64,000 bases of DNA from Anthocerotibacter panamensis C109 (GTDB lineage: Bacteria > Cyanobacteriota > Cyanobacteriia > Gloeobacterales > Anthocerotibacteraceae), in NCBI RefSeq assembly GCF_018389385.1, contig NZ_CP062698.1, forward strand, positions 2,421,501-2,485,500, read 5' to 3'. Numbering within the stretch: position 1 is the first letter of the stretch; each line of letters starts with the position of its first letter. The notes under the pieces were generated by a model. The model was not told the DNA's origin. It ran no database searches and saw only the letters and a list, made by a program, of their open reading frames with translations. This document shows positions 15,769 through 24,862 of this stretch, piece by piece. The translations under genes and the position numbers were made by a program.

Positions 15769-16653
15769 TTACAAATAGGAAGGTTTTAATGGCGCTAATA
15801 GCGTAATGAGGTACTCATGAATCTTGAGCGGAGTGCTATGGGTATACGTCTTAGCGAGGGTCAGCGCCTGTTGACTGAGTAGGATGAGGGCTTTGGCGGT
15901 GAAACTCTTGGGGTTGTCCAAGTTCATCTCGAAGGCGGAGCGCCAAGTCGGCTCCATGCGTGAAGGGATAAAGAGCGACATGTAGGCATAGCCCGCCGAG
16001 CGACTTGACAGGAGCACCTCTGCCCCCGGATTCAAGGTATTCATCCGCTCAATGCTCGGATACTTACTGTAGATTTCGACCAACCGGGTCTGCTGTAGGG
16101 CCAATTGCTGTTCTTTGTTCAACTCTTCCAGCGGTCCTGCTGCCGGGACGGGCAGTTCCAAAACCCGGAAGAACTGCTGACGCAAGTCTCGCCACATCAA
16201 GCTGACCTGTGCACTGGCTAGTCGGGTGGGCGTGAGGAAGTTGCCGCGCCGGTCGGGGTCAGGGTCGCGCAATGCCTGAATCAGGCGTTCTTTATAGTCC
16301 ATGAGGACCCGATTGGAAAGGAGTTCCTGCTCGGCGCGGGCAGCGCGGCGGGAACGACGGTCCAAGTCCATCGCTAGGGGGAGGCGGCGGGTTGCGGCCC
16401 ATTCTCGACTGCGAGCGAAATCTAATTGGGTCTGAGTCTCAATCAGGGCCAATGCCTGCTGGTAAATCAACTCTGTCAATGCTTCGGGGCTATGGGTCTT
16501 GAGCGTGGACAGTGGCAGGGCGCGGACTTGCTCGGGGGTCAAACCTGCCAGGGTGCCTGTCGCCGGGTTGGGCTTGGGCATATCCATGGCTCCAAAGCGG
16601 GCAAGGCGGGTTTGGGTGGGCGGGTCGTAGGGAACGGAGTATTCTGGCCCCAT
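15769..16653 (-). CDS. hypothetical protein
   Basis: A 294-residue protein I do not recognise. It has no signal peptide or membrane segment. The sequence is mostly helical and Leu/Ala/Arg-rich; residues 70-120 (ALALIETQTQLDFARSREWA and after) look like a coiled coil, and a GLTPEQVRALPL-like segment lies near residue 38. The gene stands alone between tRNA-Leu and the lycopene cyclase gene, on the same strand as both. Codon use is like the surrounding genes. A later start at M23 (MDMPKPNPAT) is possible. It may be a cyanobacterial conserved hypothetical. Confidence 0.65.
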   Translation of the reverse strand: MGPEYSVPYDPPTQTRLARFGAMDMPKPNPATGTLAGLTPEQVRALPLSTLKTHSPEALTELIYQQALALIETQTQLDFARSREWAATRRLPLAMDLDRRSRRAARAEQELLSNRVLMDYKERLIQALRDPDPDRRGNFLTPTRLASAQVSLMWRDLRQQFFRVLELPVPAAGPLEELNKEQQLALQQTRLVEIYSKYPSIERMNTLNPGAEVLLSSRSAGYAYMSLFIPSRMEPTWRSAFEMNLDNPKSFTAKALILLSQQALTLAKTYTHSTPLKIHEYLITLLAPLKPSYL

Positions 16654-16757
16654 GCACTTTAGATTTGGGTTAGGTGGGTTAGCCCGAGGGAAAAGAGAAC
16701 ATGCCCAGTCGGCTCTAGCCTAAGTTTGCCCCAATCGCCCTCTGGTCAACCAAGACC

Positions 16758-18869
16758 TCAGCGCTGGGCTACCTTGCCCCCGGTCAGTGAGCGGTCCTGC
16801 CCTGGTTGGGGATGAGCGGTCTGCCCCTCGGTCTGCCCTTGGCCCAGACTGTAGGTCAGACTATAGCTCCACGTCAGCAGGCGATGCCAGAGCCGGGGAT
16901 TCTTTTGCTCGAGCACACCCTGCCAGTTGCGTAACAGGGGTGGTACCCAGCCACCCAACAGCGCTTTCGTCAGGCTGTGCGCCGTAAATTCCAGATAGGA
17001 GGGAAACCAGCGTTTAGCATAGTCCCACCCGGTCAACTCCCAAATCCATAACAACATCCGAATATTTTTGCGAGCTGCCCTCAGCGCCATGCGATTAAAG
17101 GCTAGCCACCCCGCCCGGTCCTTGATAAAGTCGTCTACCACCGCAGCTGGTTCCTCGGACAAGATCCCGAAAAAGGTGCTGAGAATCGCGTTGACGCGCT
17201 CTGGGGGGAGCGTCCGACCTGTAGGGACCATCATTCCTTTGGAGAACAGCCAAGTGACCGCGACATTGCTCTGGTAGGCGCGGATGCGGTTGAGGTCAGC
17301 GGCGGTGAGCAGATTGTGGCGCAGGGCTGTAGCAAGCAGGTCGGTCAGGCGCGGCAGATTGCGCACCAGAGAACCAAAACCCGTAAAAACCAGGGGTGAT
17401 TGTAAAGAAGCAGCATCTCCAATGGCTAGCACTCGGTCATAGCTCGTGCACCGATTGCGCTGATTGCTGCTGAAGTAGGCGGGGATATAACCAAAAGTTG
17501 CTTTTTTGAAATGGAGTTTATCGAGATCGCAGCGCTTGTACTCAGGCAGGATCGCAAAGAAATCTTCGTAGAGGTCCAGCAGGGAGCCCGGATTGTCGCA
17601 GTGGACCTCGTGGTAGTAAAAAAGATAGAAGGTCAACTCGTCGCCGTGCCCTGGAAAGAGTTCCCAGATGAGCTGACGCCCCCGTGAGATGTCGCCGTGG
17701 GAATAGAGCACGTCCCCTAAGTTTTTGTCCCAGACTCCGGGCTCAAAGCCCTCGACCACCGCTCCCACCGTAGGGCAGACAGAGTCAAAGGCACGCCCAC
17801 CGTTGAGTTGTTGGGCAATGGGGGAGGCAGAACCCATGGCGTCTACGACCAGACGCGCTCCCCAGCGACAGGGTGCACGGGTCTGGAGGTCCACCGCCTC
17901 GACGAGAACACCCTCTGTGCCGACTGTAGCCCGTTCAAATTCGGTGAAGTCGTAGATGTGACCTCCCAAAGCCCGCAGCTTTTCGCCACAGAGCTTGAGC
18001 AAGCGCTCCGCATCCAAGGCGACATTGAGGACGGTCGGGGTATGGAGGACTGGGGCTTTAGCTGGAGCAGGAACATTCCCATCAAAAAACTTGTTGAGCC
18101 CGTCGTAGTATTCCTTGATGATCAGGCTCTCCATCTCCTCGGGGGTGATGAGTCCCAGATCGACCAGGGCGGTCAACTCCTTGCGCGAGATATTCCATTC
18201 GCGGTTCATCCCCCCGAAGCGGGTGCGCTCGACCACAGCTACTTTGAAGCCCAACTGCGCCATGCGGGTGGCGTGGATGACCCCCAGGGCAGCTCCGACA
18301 TAGAGAATATCGTACTGGAGTCCCGGCCAAGCGGTCGGTTCACCTTGGAAGATAACGGTGCGCGGGGTCTGAGGACGGCTCACCCCTTCGCGCCAGATTT
18401 TCTCCCACCAGTAGACGCGCTTGAGGGAATAGGCTCCATTGGGGACCTGCTGGAAGTATTTTGCGGTCAGGGGATAGTGGGGAGCCAGTGCTTCAAAAAT
18501 ATCCTGTTGGGGGTCAATCTCCGGCAATTGCGGGTAGTGGACCGGGAAGGTCTGTTGGATCTCGGCTTCTAAGCGCGCTAAAAATTCTTGTTCTCGGGGC
18601 TGTCCTGCCGCGCCCTGCCAGCGAAATACCTTGAGGTAGGTCGTGCGTTGCAGTTCCCAAACAAACGCTACCCACGATCCATCCCCTTCCTCCCAGGTGA
18701 AGCCATCCGCCGTCAGGAACTTCTGCGGCCAGGAAAACTGGTGGAGCCAGGAGCGGACCTGGTCAATGGGATAGGGAACCTCGCGGTAGAGTAACTGCTG
18801 CATCACACGTCCAGAAGCTTTCTCCACTGTACCCCCCACCCCGTTGTCCAGCACAAGCAGGCTCTTCAC
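16758..18869 (-). CDS. cruA: FAD-dependent lycopene cyclase, CruA type
   Basis: A 703-residue flavoprotein. A Rossmann-type dinucleotide site (ILYVGAALGVIHATRMAQLG) begins near residue 187, followed by FGGMNREWNISRKE, a block I recall as typical of the CruA/CruP lycopene cyclase family, and LAIGDAASLQSPLVFTGFGS, the second FAD contact. About 180 residues precede the FAD domain. CruA cyclises lycopene to gamma- or beta-carotene in green sulfur bacteria and some cyanobacteria. Divergence from chlP across 114 bp joins two isoprenoid-pigment genes. The related CruP (shorter) is the main alternative. A start at M23 (MQQLLYREVP) is also possible. Confidence 0.75.
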   Translation of the reverse strand: MKSLLVLDNGVGGTVEKASGRVMQQLLYREVPYPIDQVRSWLHQFSWPQKFLTADGFTWEEGDGSWVAFVWELQRTTYLKVFRWQGAAGQPREQEFLARLEAEIQQTFPVHYPQLPEIDPQQDIFEALAPHYPLTAKYFQQVPNGAYSLKRVYWWEKIWREGVSRPQTPRTVIFQGEPTAWPGLQYDILYVGAALGVIHATRMAQLGFKVAVVERTRFGGMNREWNISRKELTALVDLGLITPEEMESLIIKEYYDGLNKFFDGNVPAPAKAPVLHTPTVLNVALDAERLLKLCGEKLRALGGHIYDFTEFERATVGTEGVLVEAVDLQTRAPCRWGARLVVDAMGSASPIAQQLNGGRAFDSVCPTVGAVVEGFEPGVWDKNLGDVLYSHGDISRGRQLIWELFPGHGDELTFYLFYYHEVHCDNPGSLLDLYEDFFAILPEYKRCDLDKLHFKKATFGYIPAYFSSNQRNRCTSYDRVLAIGDAASLQSPLVFTGFGSLVRNLPRLTDLLATALRHNLLTAADLNRIRAYQSNVAVTWLFSKGMMVPTGRTLPPERVNAILSTFFGILSEEPAAVVDDFIKDRAGWLAFNRMALRAARKNIRMLLWIWELTGWDYAKRWFPSYLEFTAHSLTKALLGGWVPPLLRNWQGVLEQKNPRLWHRLLTWSYSLTYSLGQGQTEGQTAHPQPGQDRSLTGGKVAQR

Positions 18870-18983
18870 CTCCCGTAGCGACCAAGCGAGACCAGGGGGG
18901 CTGAATCTTTAAACACTGCAACAAACCTTGTCCATGCATCAAGGCACAGGCTAAAATCCAACCCAGAGACTGAGAGAAGTACC

Positions 18984-20204
18984 TTGACGATTCGCGTAGC
19001 CGTAGTTGGTGGTGGGCCTGCGGGTTCGAGTGCAGCGGAAGTTCTCGCCAAGGCGGGCATCGAGACCTACTTGCTGGAGAAAAATTTAAACAACTCCAAG
19101 CCCTGCGGCGGTGCGATCCCCCTGTGCATGGTCGATGAATTTGACCTACCCCCCAGTATCATTGACCGTCAGGTCCGCAACATGACGATGATTTCTCCCT
19201 CCAACTATCACGTCAACATCAACCTGCCCAATAAAAGCGAGTACATCGGCATGTGCCGCCGGGAAATCCTCGATGGCTTCATGCGCGAACGGGCGGCTAC
19301 TTTGGGGGCCAACCTCATCGAAGGGGTGCTCACCGATATGCAGATGGGCCATCCCTACACCCTTTCTTGGCGCAATCCCAAGACGGGCAAGACGGGCGAA
19401 ATCAAGGCCGATATCGTCATCGGGGCCGATGGTTTTCATTCCAAGGTCGCCAAGACTATAGATGCGGGCGAAGTGCCCTATGCCATCGCTTATCAAGAGC
19501 GCATCAAGCTACCTGCGGACAAGATGAACTATTATCTGGACCGCGCCGAGATGTATTTAGGCGGCGATGTCTCCCCAGACTTCTATGCCTGGGTCTTCCC
19601 CAAATCCGACCATGTGGCTGTGGGTACCGGGACGATGATCCCCAACAAACACGGCCTGCCTTCCATGCAGGACTACTTGCGCAAACGGGCTGGGACCAAG
19701 ATTGAAGGCGGTGAGATCATCAAAATTGAGGCCCATCCGCTGCCGGAATGCCCGCGCCCGCGCCGGGTGGTGGACCGGGTGATGCTCGTGGGGGATGCAG
19801 CGGGCTATGTGACCAAGTCCTCCGGTGAAGGGATCTATTTCGCCGCCAAGTCCGGGCGGATGGCAGCCCAACTAGTCGCCGAACTGAGTCAGGGTGGGCG
19901 CATTCCTGAAGAGGCGCAACTCAAAGAATACCTGCATCAATGGGACAAAGCCTATGGCCTCACCTACAAAGTGCTCTCGATCCTCCAAAACGTCTTTTAT
20001 CGCTCGGAGGCAAGCCGCGAAGCCTTTGTCGAGATGTGCGCTGACCGCGATGTGCAGCGGTTGACCTTCGATAGCTATCTCTACAAAACAGTCGTCCCGG
20101 CCAATCCCTTCGTGCAGATGAAGATCACACTCAAAACCCTGGCTTCCCTGGTCCGGGGTCATGCCCTCGCGCCCGAGTTGCCCACCTATCGCCGCAGTGC
20201 CTAG
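18984..20204 (+). CDS. chlP: geranylgeranyl diphosphate/chlorophyll reductase
   Basis: A 406-residue ChlP. It reduces geranylgeranyl groups to phytyl for chlorophyll a and tocopherol. An FAD site VVGGGPAGSSAAEVLAKAG starts at residue 7, KPCGGAIPLCM follows at about 39, and MLVGDAAGYVTKSSGEGI is the second FAD contact. The start codon is TTG (MTIRVAVV), six bases after GAGAGAAG; no ATG fits better because the GxGxxG strand starts at once. It stands alone, divergent from cruA and convergent with the HxlR-type gene. Confidence 0.95.
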   Translation: MTIRVAVVGGGPAGSSAAEVLAKAGIETYLLEKNLNNSKPCGGAIPLCMVDEFDLPPSIIDRQVRNMTMISPSNYHVNINLPNKSEYIGMCRREILDGFMRERAATLGANLIEGVLTDMQMGHPYTLSWRNPKTGKTGEIKADIVIGADGFHSKVAKTIDAGEVPYAIAYQERIKLPADKMNYYLDRAEMYLGGDVSPDFYAWVFPKSDHVAVGTGTMIPNKHGLPSMQDYLRKRAGTKIEGGEIIKIEAHPLPECPRPRRVVDRVMLVGDAAGYVTKSSGEGIYFAAKSGRMAAQLVAELSQGGRIPEEAQLKEYLHQWDKAYGLTYKVLSILQNVFYRSEASREAFVEMCADRDVQRLTFDSYLYKTVVPANPFVQMKITLKTLASLVRGHALAPELPTYRRSA

Positions 20205-20223
20205 AGCAGGACAGACTAGCAAT

Positions 20224-20928
20224 CTACCCTATATGCCCGGTGAGGCTCGCAAGAGCGGCTATCAGTTCTGCGGGCTCGACTGGCTTAGTCAAGTGTACCT
20301 GGAAGCCTTCGCGCAGAGCCTGTCTACGCTCCGCTGGACCGGCGTGCGCAAGGATACCAATAGCCGGTAATCGCGCGCCCTGCCTTGCTGCATGCACCTG
20401 ACGGATGAGGGTGTCCCCGGAATGGTTCGACACTCCGGTATCGACGACCAAGGCGTCCGGCTGTACATGATCCAGCACATCCAGCACCTCACCTGCCGAT
20501 GCAGAAACCGTCACCTGGACCCCGCGCTTAAGAAGTTCCTGGCACAGGTAATCGCGCTCCTCACCCTGTGCGACCACGAGCAAGACCCGCAAGCCATCCG
20601 GCTCAAAGCGATTCGACACGAAGTCCGGCATGTTCGCTAGCCCCCAAGCACACATCAGTTCCGTGAGTGGTCGCAGGGTTTCCCCGTGGGGGGTCAGGGC
20701 GTATTCGACACGCGGCGGGGTCTCACGATAAGCCTCTCGAAGAATGAGACGGTGCTTCTCTAATTCCCGCAACTGCTGCGTAAGTACCTTCTGGCTCACT
20801 CCCGGCATCAATCGTTTTAACTCTCCAAAACTCTTCGCATCGCGCCTGAGCCACCACAAAATAACGCATTTCCACTTACCGCCAATCACCTCAGCTGTCA
20901 CCTCAACCGGGCATCCATATTTCGCCAT
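20224..20928 (-). CDS. HxlR-type regulator fused to a receiver-like domain
   Basis: A 234-residue two-domain protein. Residues 1-105 are a HxlR winged helix (MAKYGCPVEVTAEVIGGKWK, then SFGELKRLMPGVSQKVLTQQ, and PPRVEYALTPHGE). Residues about 114-230 look like a response-regulator receiver: strand RVLLVV, the acceptor-like Asp in DALVVDTG, and a Lys in LTKPVEP. The usual acidic pair is missing (AQGEE instead of DD), so phosphorylation is doubtful. Cys6 could sense oxidants or electrophiles as in some HxlR proteins. I chose M58 of the longer frame because the HxlR domain starts there. It is divergent from the DJ-1/SMP-30 fusion gene, its likely target. Confidence 0.82.
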   Translation of the reverse strand: MAKYGCPVEVTAEVIGGKWKCVILWWLRRDAKSFGELKRLMPGVSQKVLTQQLRELEKHRLILREAYRETPPRVEYALTPHGETLRPLTELMCAWGLANMPDFVSNRFEPDGLRVLLVVAQGEERDYLCQELLKRGVQVTVSASAGEVLDVLDHVQPDALVVDTGVSNHSGDTLIRQVHAARQGARLPAIGILAHAGPAERRQALREGFQVHLTKPVEPAELIAALASLTGHIG

Positions 20929-21066
20929 GCAAATCCCTCCTATTTTGAGTGCGCAGTGGCTGCTTTTGGTATCCATTTGGTAACCATCAGAGGCCTGTGG
21001 TATCCCTGGGTGAAGCGGTTCAATCCAGGGCTGGGAATCATTTTCACAGGAAAGCCAGAGGAAAAC

Positions 21067-22644
21067 ATGAAAAAAGTTCTGATTGTAACCACAAGCCACG
21101 ACCGCTTTGAGGCACTGACTCCGACAGGGGTATGGCTCGAAGAATTTGCGGTGCCTTATATGGCGTTATTACAACATGGCATCGAGATGACGATTGCTAG
21201 TCCCAAGGGCGGGGCAATGCCGGTAGACCCCCGCAGTTTGCCGACACCACAACAGGAGCAAGCCTGGGAAGCAGCGATTGAAGCAGCAAAATATACTGTA
21301 AAACTTTCGGATCTGAGCGCAGAGGCTTTTGATGCTCTCTTCCTACCGGGGGGGCATGGTCCTATGTTTGATTTACCAGACAATAAAGACCTGCATTTAT
21401 TGTTGCGCGAGTTCTATGAATCCGGTAAGCTTATCGCGGCTGTTTGTCATGGTCCGGCGGGGCTGGTCGGTGCGACGCTGTCTGATGGTACGCCCTTGGT
21501 CAAAAATAAAGTTCTCACTGCCTATACCTATGCAGAAGAAGTTGCAGCCCAACTCGATCAGGAGGTTCCTTTTATCCTGGAGCATCGTCTACGCGAACTG
21601 GGTGCCTATTTTATTCCTCAAGCAAATAAAGCGGATCATGTGGAATACGATGGACCATTACTCACGGGGCAAAATCCGAATTCCAGTACAAGTATCGCCC
21701 ATGCTATCGTCGCCATCCTCAATCAACAACTTCTCCCGTTACCCATTTTTATCCATACTCCAGAAGCAATTGTTCCAGCAAAAACTGTTGCTGAATTTCC
21801 AATCAATACCTTCCTTGAAAATATTGTCATTGCTCAAAATGGCGATATCTTTTTGACGAGCTATGAAGAAGGGAAAGTTTACCATGTAACGCCGACAGGT
21901 ATCGTCCATGAACACGCTGAGACCGGTGGAAATGCTGCTGGAATAGTATGTGACCGCCAGGGAAATCTCCTGGTTGCAGGTTCGACAAGCGACAAAATCC
22001 CGGCTATTTTCTGCATTGACCCCACGGGCAAGGTGGAAAGACTTATGACGCTCCCGGATGCGATTTTCTTGAACGGTATGACTTATCTGGGAGCGGATCG
22101 TTACCTGATTGCTGACTCTTACAAAGGTGCCATCTGGGAAATCGATAGCGCTCAGGGTACGGCGCGGATCTGGCTACAGCACGAACGACTAGCCCGTTCA
22201 AATGCCCAGCATCCCTTCCCTGCGGCTAATGGTTTAAAAATATTTGAGCATGTCCTCTATGTCAGCAACACACAGCGTCAGCAACTCATCCGAATTCCGC
22301 TGGTTGGGGATGGCAGGCCCGGTTCTCCTGAAGTGGTGCTCACTCAGGTCAACCTAGATGATTTTGCCTTAGACGTACAGGGCAATCTCTATGGCACAAC
22401 ACACGTCTACAACAGCGTGGTGCGCATTACACCGGATAGTCAGCTCACCGTGATCGCCAAAGCTGAACAGGGGGTTATCGGTAGCACGGCGCTGGCATTT
22501 GGGCGTACTTCCACGGATAACACGGCTGTATATGTGACAACCAATGGTGGGATGAGCTTGCCTCCTGCTACGGGTGTCGAACCGGCACGGGTTGTGCGGC
22601 TGGAAGTGGGGGTTGCAGGAAGCACGGTCGGTTCGTGTCGATAG
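21067..22644 (+). CDS. DJ-1/PfpI domain fused to SMP-30-like beta-propeller
   Basis: A 525-residue fusion. Residues 1-220 are a DJ-1/PfpI (Hsp31-like) domain: the nucleophile C127 in AAVCHGPAG, the supporting acid E25/E26 in TGVWLEEF, and FLPGGHGPMFDL. Residues about 235-520 look like an SMP-30/gluconolactonase or strictosidine-synthase-like propeller with repeated (N)G(D/N)(I/L) turns such as AQNGDIFLTSYEEGKVY. Hsp31-like proteins act on methylglyoxal or as chaperones; the propeller may hydrolyse a lactone. The ATG follows AGAGGAAAAC. The HxlR-type regulator is divergent, and a hydrolase gene follows 7 bp later, so the set looks like a detoxification operon. Confidence 0.82.
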   Translation: MKKVLIVTTSHDRFEALTPTGVWLEEFAVPYMALLQHGIEMTIASPKGGAMPVDPRSLPTPQQEQAWEAAIEAAKYTVKLSDLSAEAFDALFLPGGHGPMFDLPDNKDLHLLLREFYESGKLIAAVCHGPAGLVGATLSDGTPLVKNKVLTAYTYAEEVAAQLDQEVPFILEHRLRELGAYFIPQANKADHVEYDGPLLTGQNPNSSTSIAHAIVAILNQQLLPLPIFIHTPEAIVPAKTVAEFPINTFLENIVIAQNGDIFLTSYEEGKVYHVTPTGIVHEHAETGGNAAGIVCDRQGNLLVAGSTSDKIPAIFCIDPTGKVERLMTLPDAIFLNGMTYLGADRYLIADSYKGAIWEIDSAQGTARIWLQHERLARSNAQHPFPAANGLKIFEHVLYVSNTQRQQLIRIPLVGDGRPGSPEVVLTQVNLDDFALDVQGNLYGTTHVYNSVVRITPDSQLTVIAKAEQGVIGSTALAFGRTSTDNTAVYVTTNGGMSLPPATGVEPARVVRLEVGVAGSTVGSCR

Positions 22645-22651
22645 AACTGGC

Positions 22652-24127
22652 ATGGAACTCACCGTAACTTCCATCACTGCGCACGGAACCTTTCAGTCCG
22701 GCGAATACCTCTGCTTGGAGGGGATTTTTTATGGTGAACTGTCGGTCACAGAAGCGATCTCCGGTCTTGAGAAAGCGCCCCGCAACGAGCGCGGTCGGGT
22801 GGCGTACTCCACGACTGTTCGGCTGATTGTGCCGCAAGACCCCCGCTGGGGTAACGGGGCCTTGCTGGTGGACCTCCCCAATCGGGGCCTGCCGAGTGCG
22901 CACTATATCTATAACAACCCACTGAACCATACCCTACCGTTCGGCTCGCTTGGGGCCGGCAATGGATTTCTGGAAGACCACGGCTTCCTGATGGCCTCGG
23001 TGCAGTGGGAGTTGGGGCGGGGGATCAACCTGCCTGCCTTCACAGATGGGCTTGGGCGAAAGCGCTATGTGGAGGGAGCGGCGCTGGTGGTGATTCGTGA
23101 TTTTTTGGACTGGCTCCGGTTTTCATCGGACCTCCTGCCTGGATTGGCTGCTCCTTTGTCACAGGGCATCACGCGGGTCTTGGGGGTGGGTTGGTCGCAG
23201 ACAGGGCGTTTGCTGAAGACCTTGCTCTTACATGGCTTCAATCTCACCCGACATGGCCTGCTGATCGACGGTATCCACCATCAGGCAGGGCCAACCGGCT
23301 GGCTGCCGCTTTTGCAATCGGGGTCTGGGCCTGATTCCAGTGCCGTCAGCGTACCTACACCGGATCATCCAGATATGCGCGGAGTCGTCGAAGAGCCCCT
23401 GACTCCCGCCGCCCTGCTCAAGGTCATGGCTGAACGAGGCGAGTCTGCGCCGAGGATGATCTTCACCGTCATGTCCTTGGATTACTATATCCTGCGGGCC
23501 TCTTTGTTCCGCACCGGGGCCAAGGGGTGCTGCGATCTACCCATCCCGGAGTCCGTGCGGGTCTACGATGTGGCGGGTGGTGCTCATGCCCTGGTCCCGA
23601 CAGCGGGCTGCGCCTATCCGCGCGGCACATTGGACTGGGGTCCGGTGATGCGTGCGGTCCTGCTGCATCTAGACCGCTGGGTGAAAGAAGGCGTCCCCCC
23701 GCCCCCCAATCGACTCATGCCCTTGGCAGCGCGCCCGCGAGATCCTGCGGTCCTCCAGACCCCCGCACACCTCCCTGAAGCGGTGGTTCAGGTGCCAAAG
23801 GTGGATAGTGATGGCAACCCGTTGGGCGGTATTAGATTGCCGGATATCGAAGTTCCCCTCGGCACCCACGGTGCCCCCAACGCACCCGCCAGTGATTTCG
23901 GTTGTTTTATCAGCGGTTCTTTTGTACCGTTTTGTGAGACCGAAGCAGAGCGCAGCGCACAAAACGACACGCGGCGCTCACGACAGGCGCGTTACCCCAA
24001 CCCGGATGTGTACTTGGAGCGCGTCCGCGCCGCAGCTGAACAGCTCGTTCAAGAGGGTTTTTTGTTGGAAGAGGATAGGCGGTTGGTCCTGGATACAGCT
24101 AGACAAGAAGCAAAAAAACCGTGCTAG
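22652..24127 (+). CDS. alpha/beta-hydrolase-domain protein
   Basis: A 491-residue protein resembling the large bacterial family labelled alpha/beta hydrolase domain (Abhydrolase_10). The nucleophile elbow GVGWSQTGR lies near residue 195, preceded by a VVIRDFLDWLR helix, and a candidate His is in VAGGAHALVP near 320. No signal peptide is seen. The substrate is unknown; esters or lactones are plausible given the SMP-30-like domain encoded just upstream with a 7-bp gap. An upstream frame from 22574 overlaps that gene, so I took the ATG at 22652 (MELTVTSITA). The stop codon lies inside the loop of the terminator. Confidence 0.72.
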   Translation: MELTVTSITAHGTFQSGEYLCLEGIFYGELSVTEAISGLEKAPRNERGRVAYSTTVRLIVPQDPRWGNGALLVDLPNRGLPSAHYIYNNPLNHTLPFGSLGAGNGFLEDHGFLMASVQWELGRGINLPAFTDGLGRKRYVEGAALVVIRDFLDWLRFSSDLLPGLAAPLSQGITRVLGVGWSQTGRLLKTLLLHGFNLTRHGLLIDGIHHQAGPTGWLPLLQSGSGPDSSAVSVPTPDHPDMRGVVEEPLTPAALLKVMAERGESAPRMIFTVMSLDYYILRASLFRTGAKGCCDLPIPESVRVYDVAGGAHALVPTAGCAYPRGTLDWGPVMRAVLLHLDRWVKEGVPPPPNRLMPLAARPRDPAVLQTPAHLPEAVVQVPKVDSDGNPLGGIRLPDIEVPLGTHGAPNAPASDFGCFISGSFVPFCETEAERSAQNDTRRSRQARYPNPDVYLERVRAAAEQLVQEGFLLEEDRRLVLDTARQEAKKPC

Positions 24128-24137
24128 GCACGGTTTT
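24115..24137 (+). terminator. terminator overlapping the hydrolase stop codon
   Basis: AAAACCGTGC (24115-24124) pairs perfectly with GCACGGTTTT (24128-24137); the three-base loop TAG is the stop codon of the upstream gene. The A and T runs allow use from both sides. Confidence 0.85.
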
Positions 24138-24162
24138 GCTGATCTACGGTTTTGCTGATCTA
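24131..24162. repeat. 16-bp tandem direct repeat at the terminator
   Basis: CGGTTTTGCTGATCTA occurs at 24131-24146 and again at 24147-24162, duplicating the right half of the terminator stem and its flank. Probably a small slippage event. Confidence 0.9.
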
Positions 24163-24170
24163 CATTATCT

Positions 24171-24833
24171 TTAAGCCACCGTGACAGGCAGAGCCTTGAG
24201 CGCGCTCACGATGTCTGCTGGGTCAAGCCGCTGGGTGTAGTCGGGATCGATAAACGCGTAGGCAACCCGTCCCTCTGGGGTAATTACATAGGTGGCGGCG
24301 ATGGGGAGTTCCCAGCGCCCATCACCGTTGCTAGTAGGAAGATCGATGCCAAACCCTGCATAAACTTCTTGCAAATAAGAGGGCAACTCGAAGACCAGCC
24401 CAAACTGACGGGCAACGGTGTTCCCGCTATCGCTCAGGACAGCGAAGGTCAGACTGTTTTTCTCGGCAGTGGAGAGGGAGTTGTCGGGAGTCTGGGGCGA
24501 AATGGCAACGAGACTGGCCCCTAAAGCCTGAATCTCCGGGAGTGCTTGCTGTAAAGCCCGCAGTTCTAGGTTGCAGTAAGGGCACCATCCGCCCCGATAA
24601 AAGCTGATGACCACCGGACCTTGGGCGAGCAAGGTCGAGAGTTGGACGGGCGCACCGACGGCATTGGGGAGGGTAAAGTCGGGTACCTGTGCACCCACAT
24701 TCAGGCTGGTCTGTGCCGTTCCGGCGGTGACGAGTTCTTGGGTGGCTTGGTCCATCAGGGCAATTTTGTCGGCAGGAATATGGACGGTGCGGGCTTGGGC
24801 GCGGAAGTTGTCGAGGTCTTGAGTCAGACTCAT
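24171..24833 (-). CDS. peroxiredoxin-like (AhpC/TSA) protein, copy 1
   Basis: A 220-residue thioredoxin-fold protein of the peroxiredoxin-like group. The active site is in SFYRGGWCPYCNLELRALQQ with C84 and C87, the CxxC placement of this subfamily; VPDFTLPN marks the first strand. It likely reduces peroxides with help of a thiol donor. It is the last gene of the TetR-linked group and is a close relative of the gene at 26026-26676, with long stretches of identical DNA around the active-site strand. Confidence 0.85.
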   Translation of the reverse strand: MSLTQDLDNFRAQARTVHIPADKIALMDQATQELVTAGTAQTSLNVGAQVPDFTLPNAVGAPVQLSTLLAQGPVVISFYRGGWCPYCNLELRALQQALPEIQALGASLVAISPQTPDNSLSTAEKNSLTFAVLSDSGNTVARQFGLVFELPSYLQEVYAGFGIDLPTSNGDGRWELPIAATYVITPEGRVAYAFIDPDYTQRLDPADIVSALKALPVTVA

Positions 24834-24862
24834 GGGTATAGCTCCTGTGGGTTAGGTTTGCG

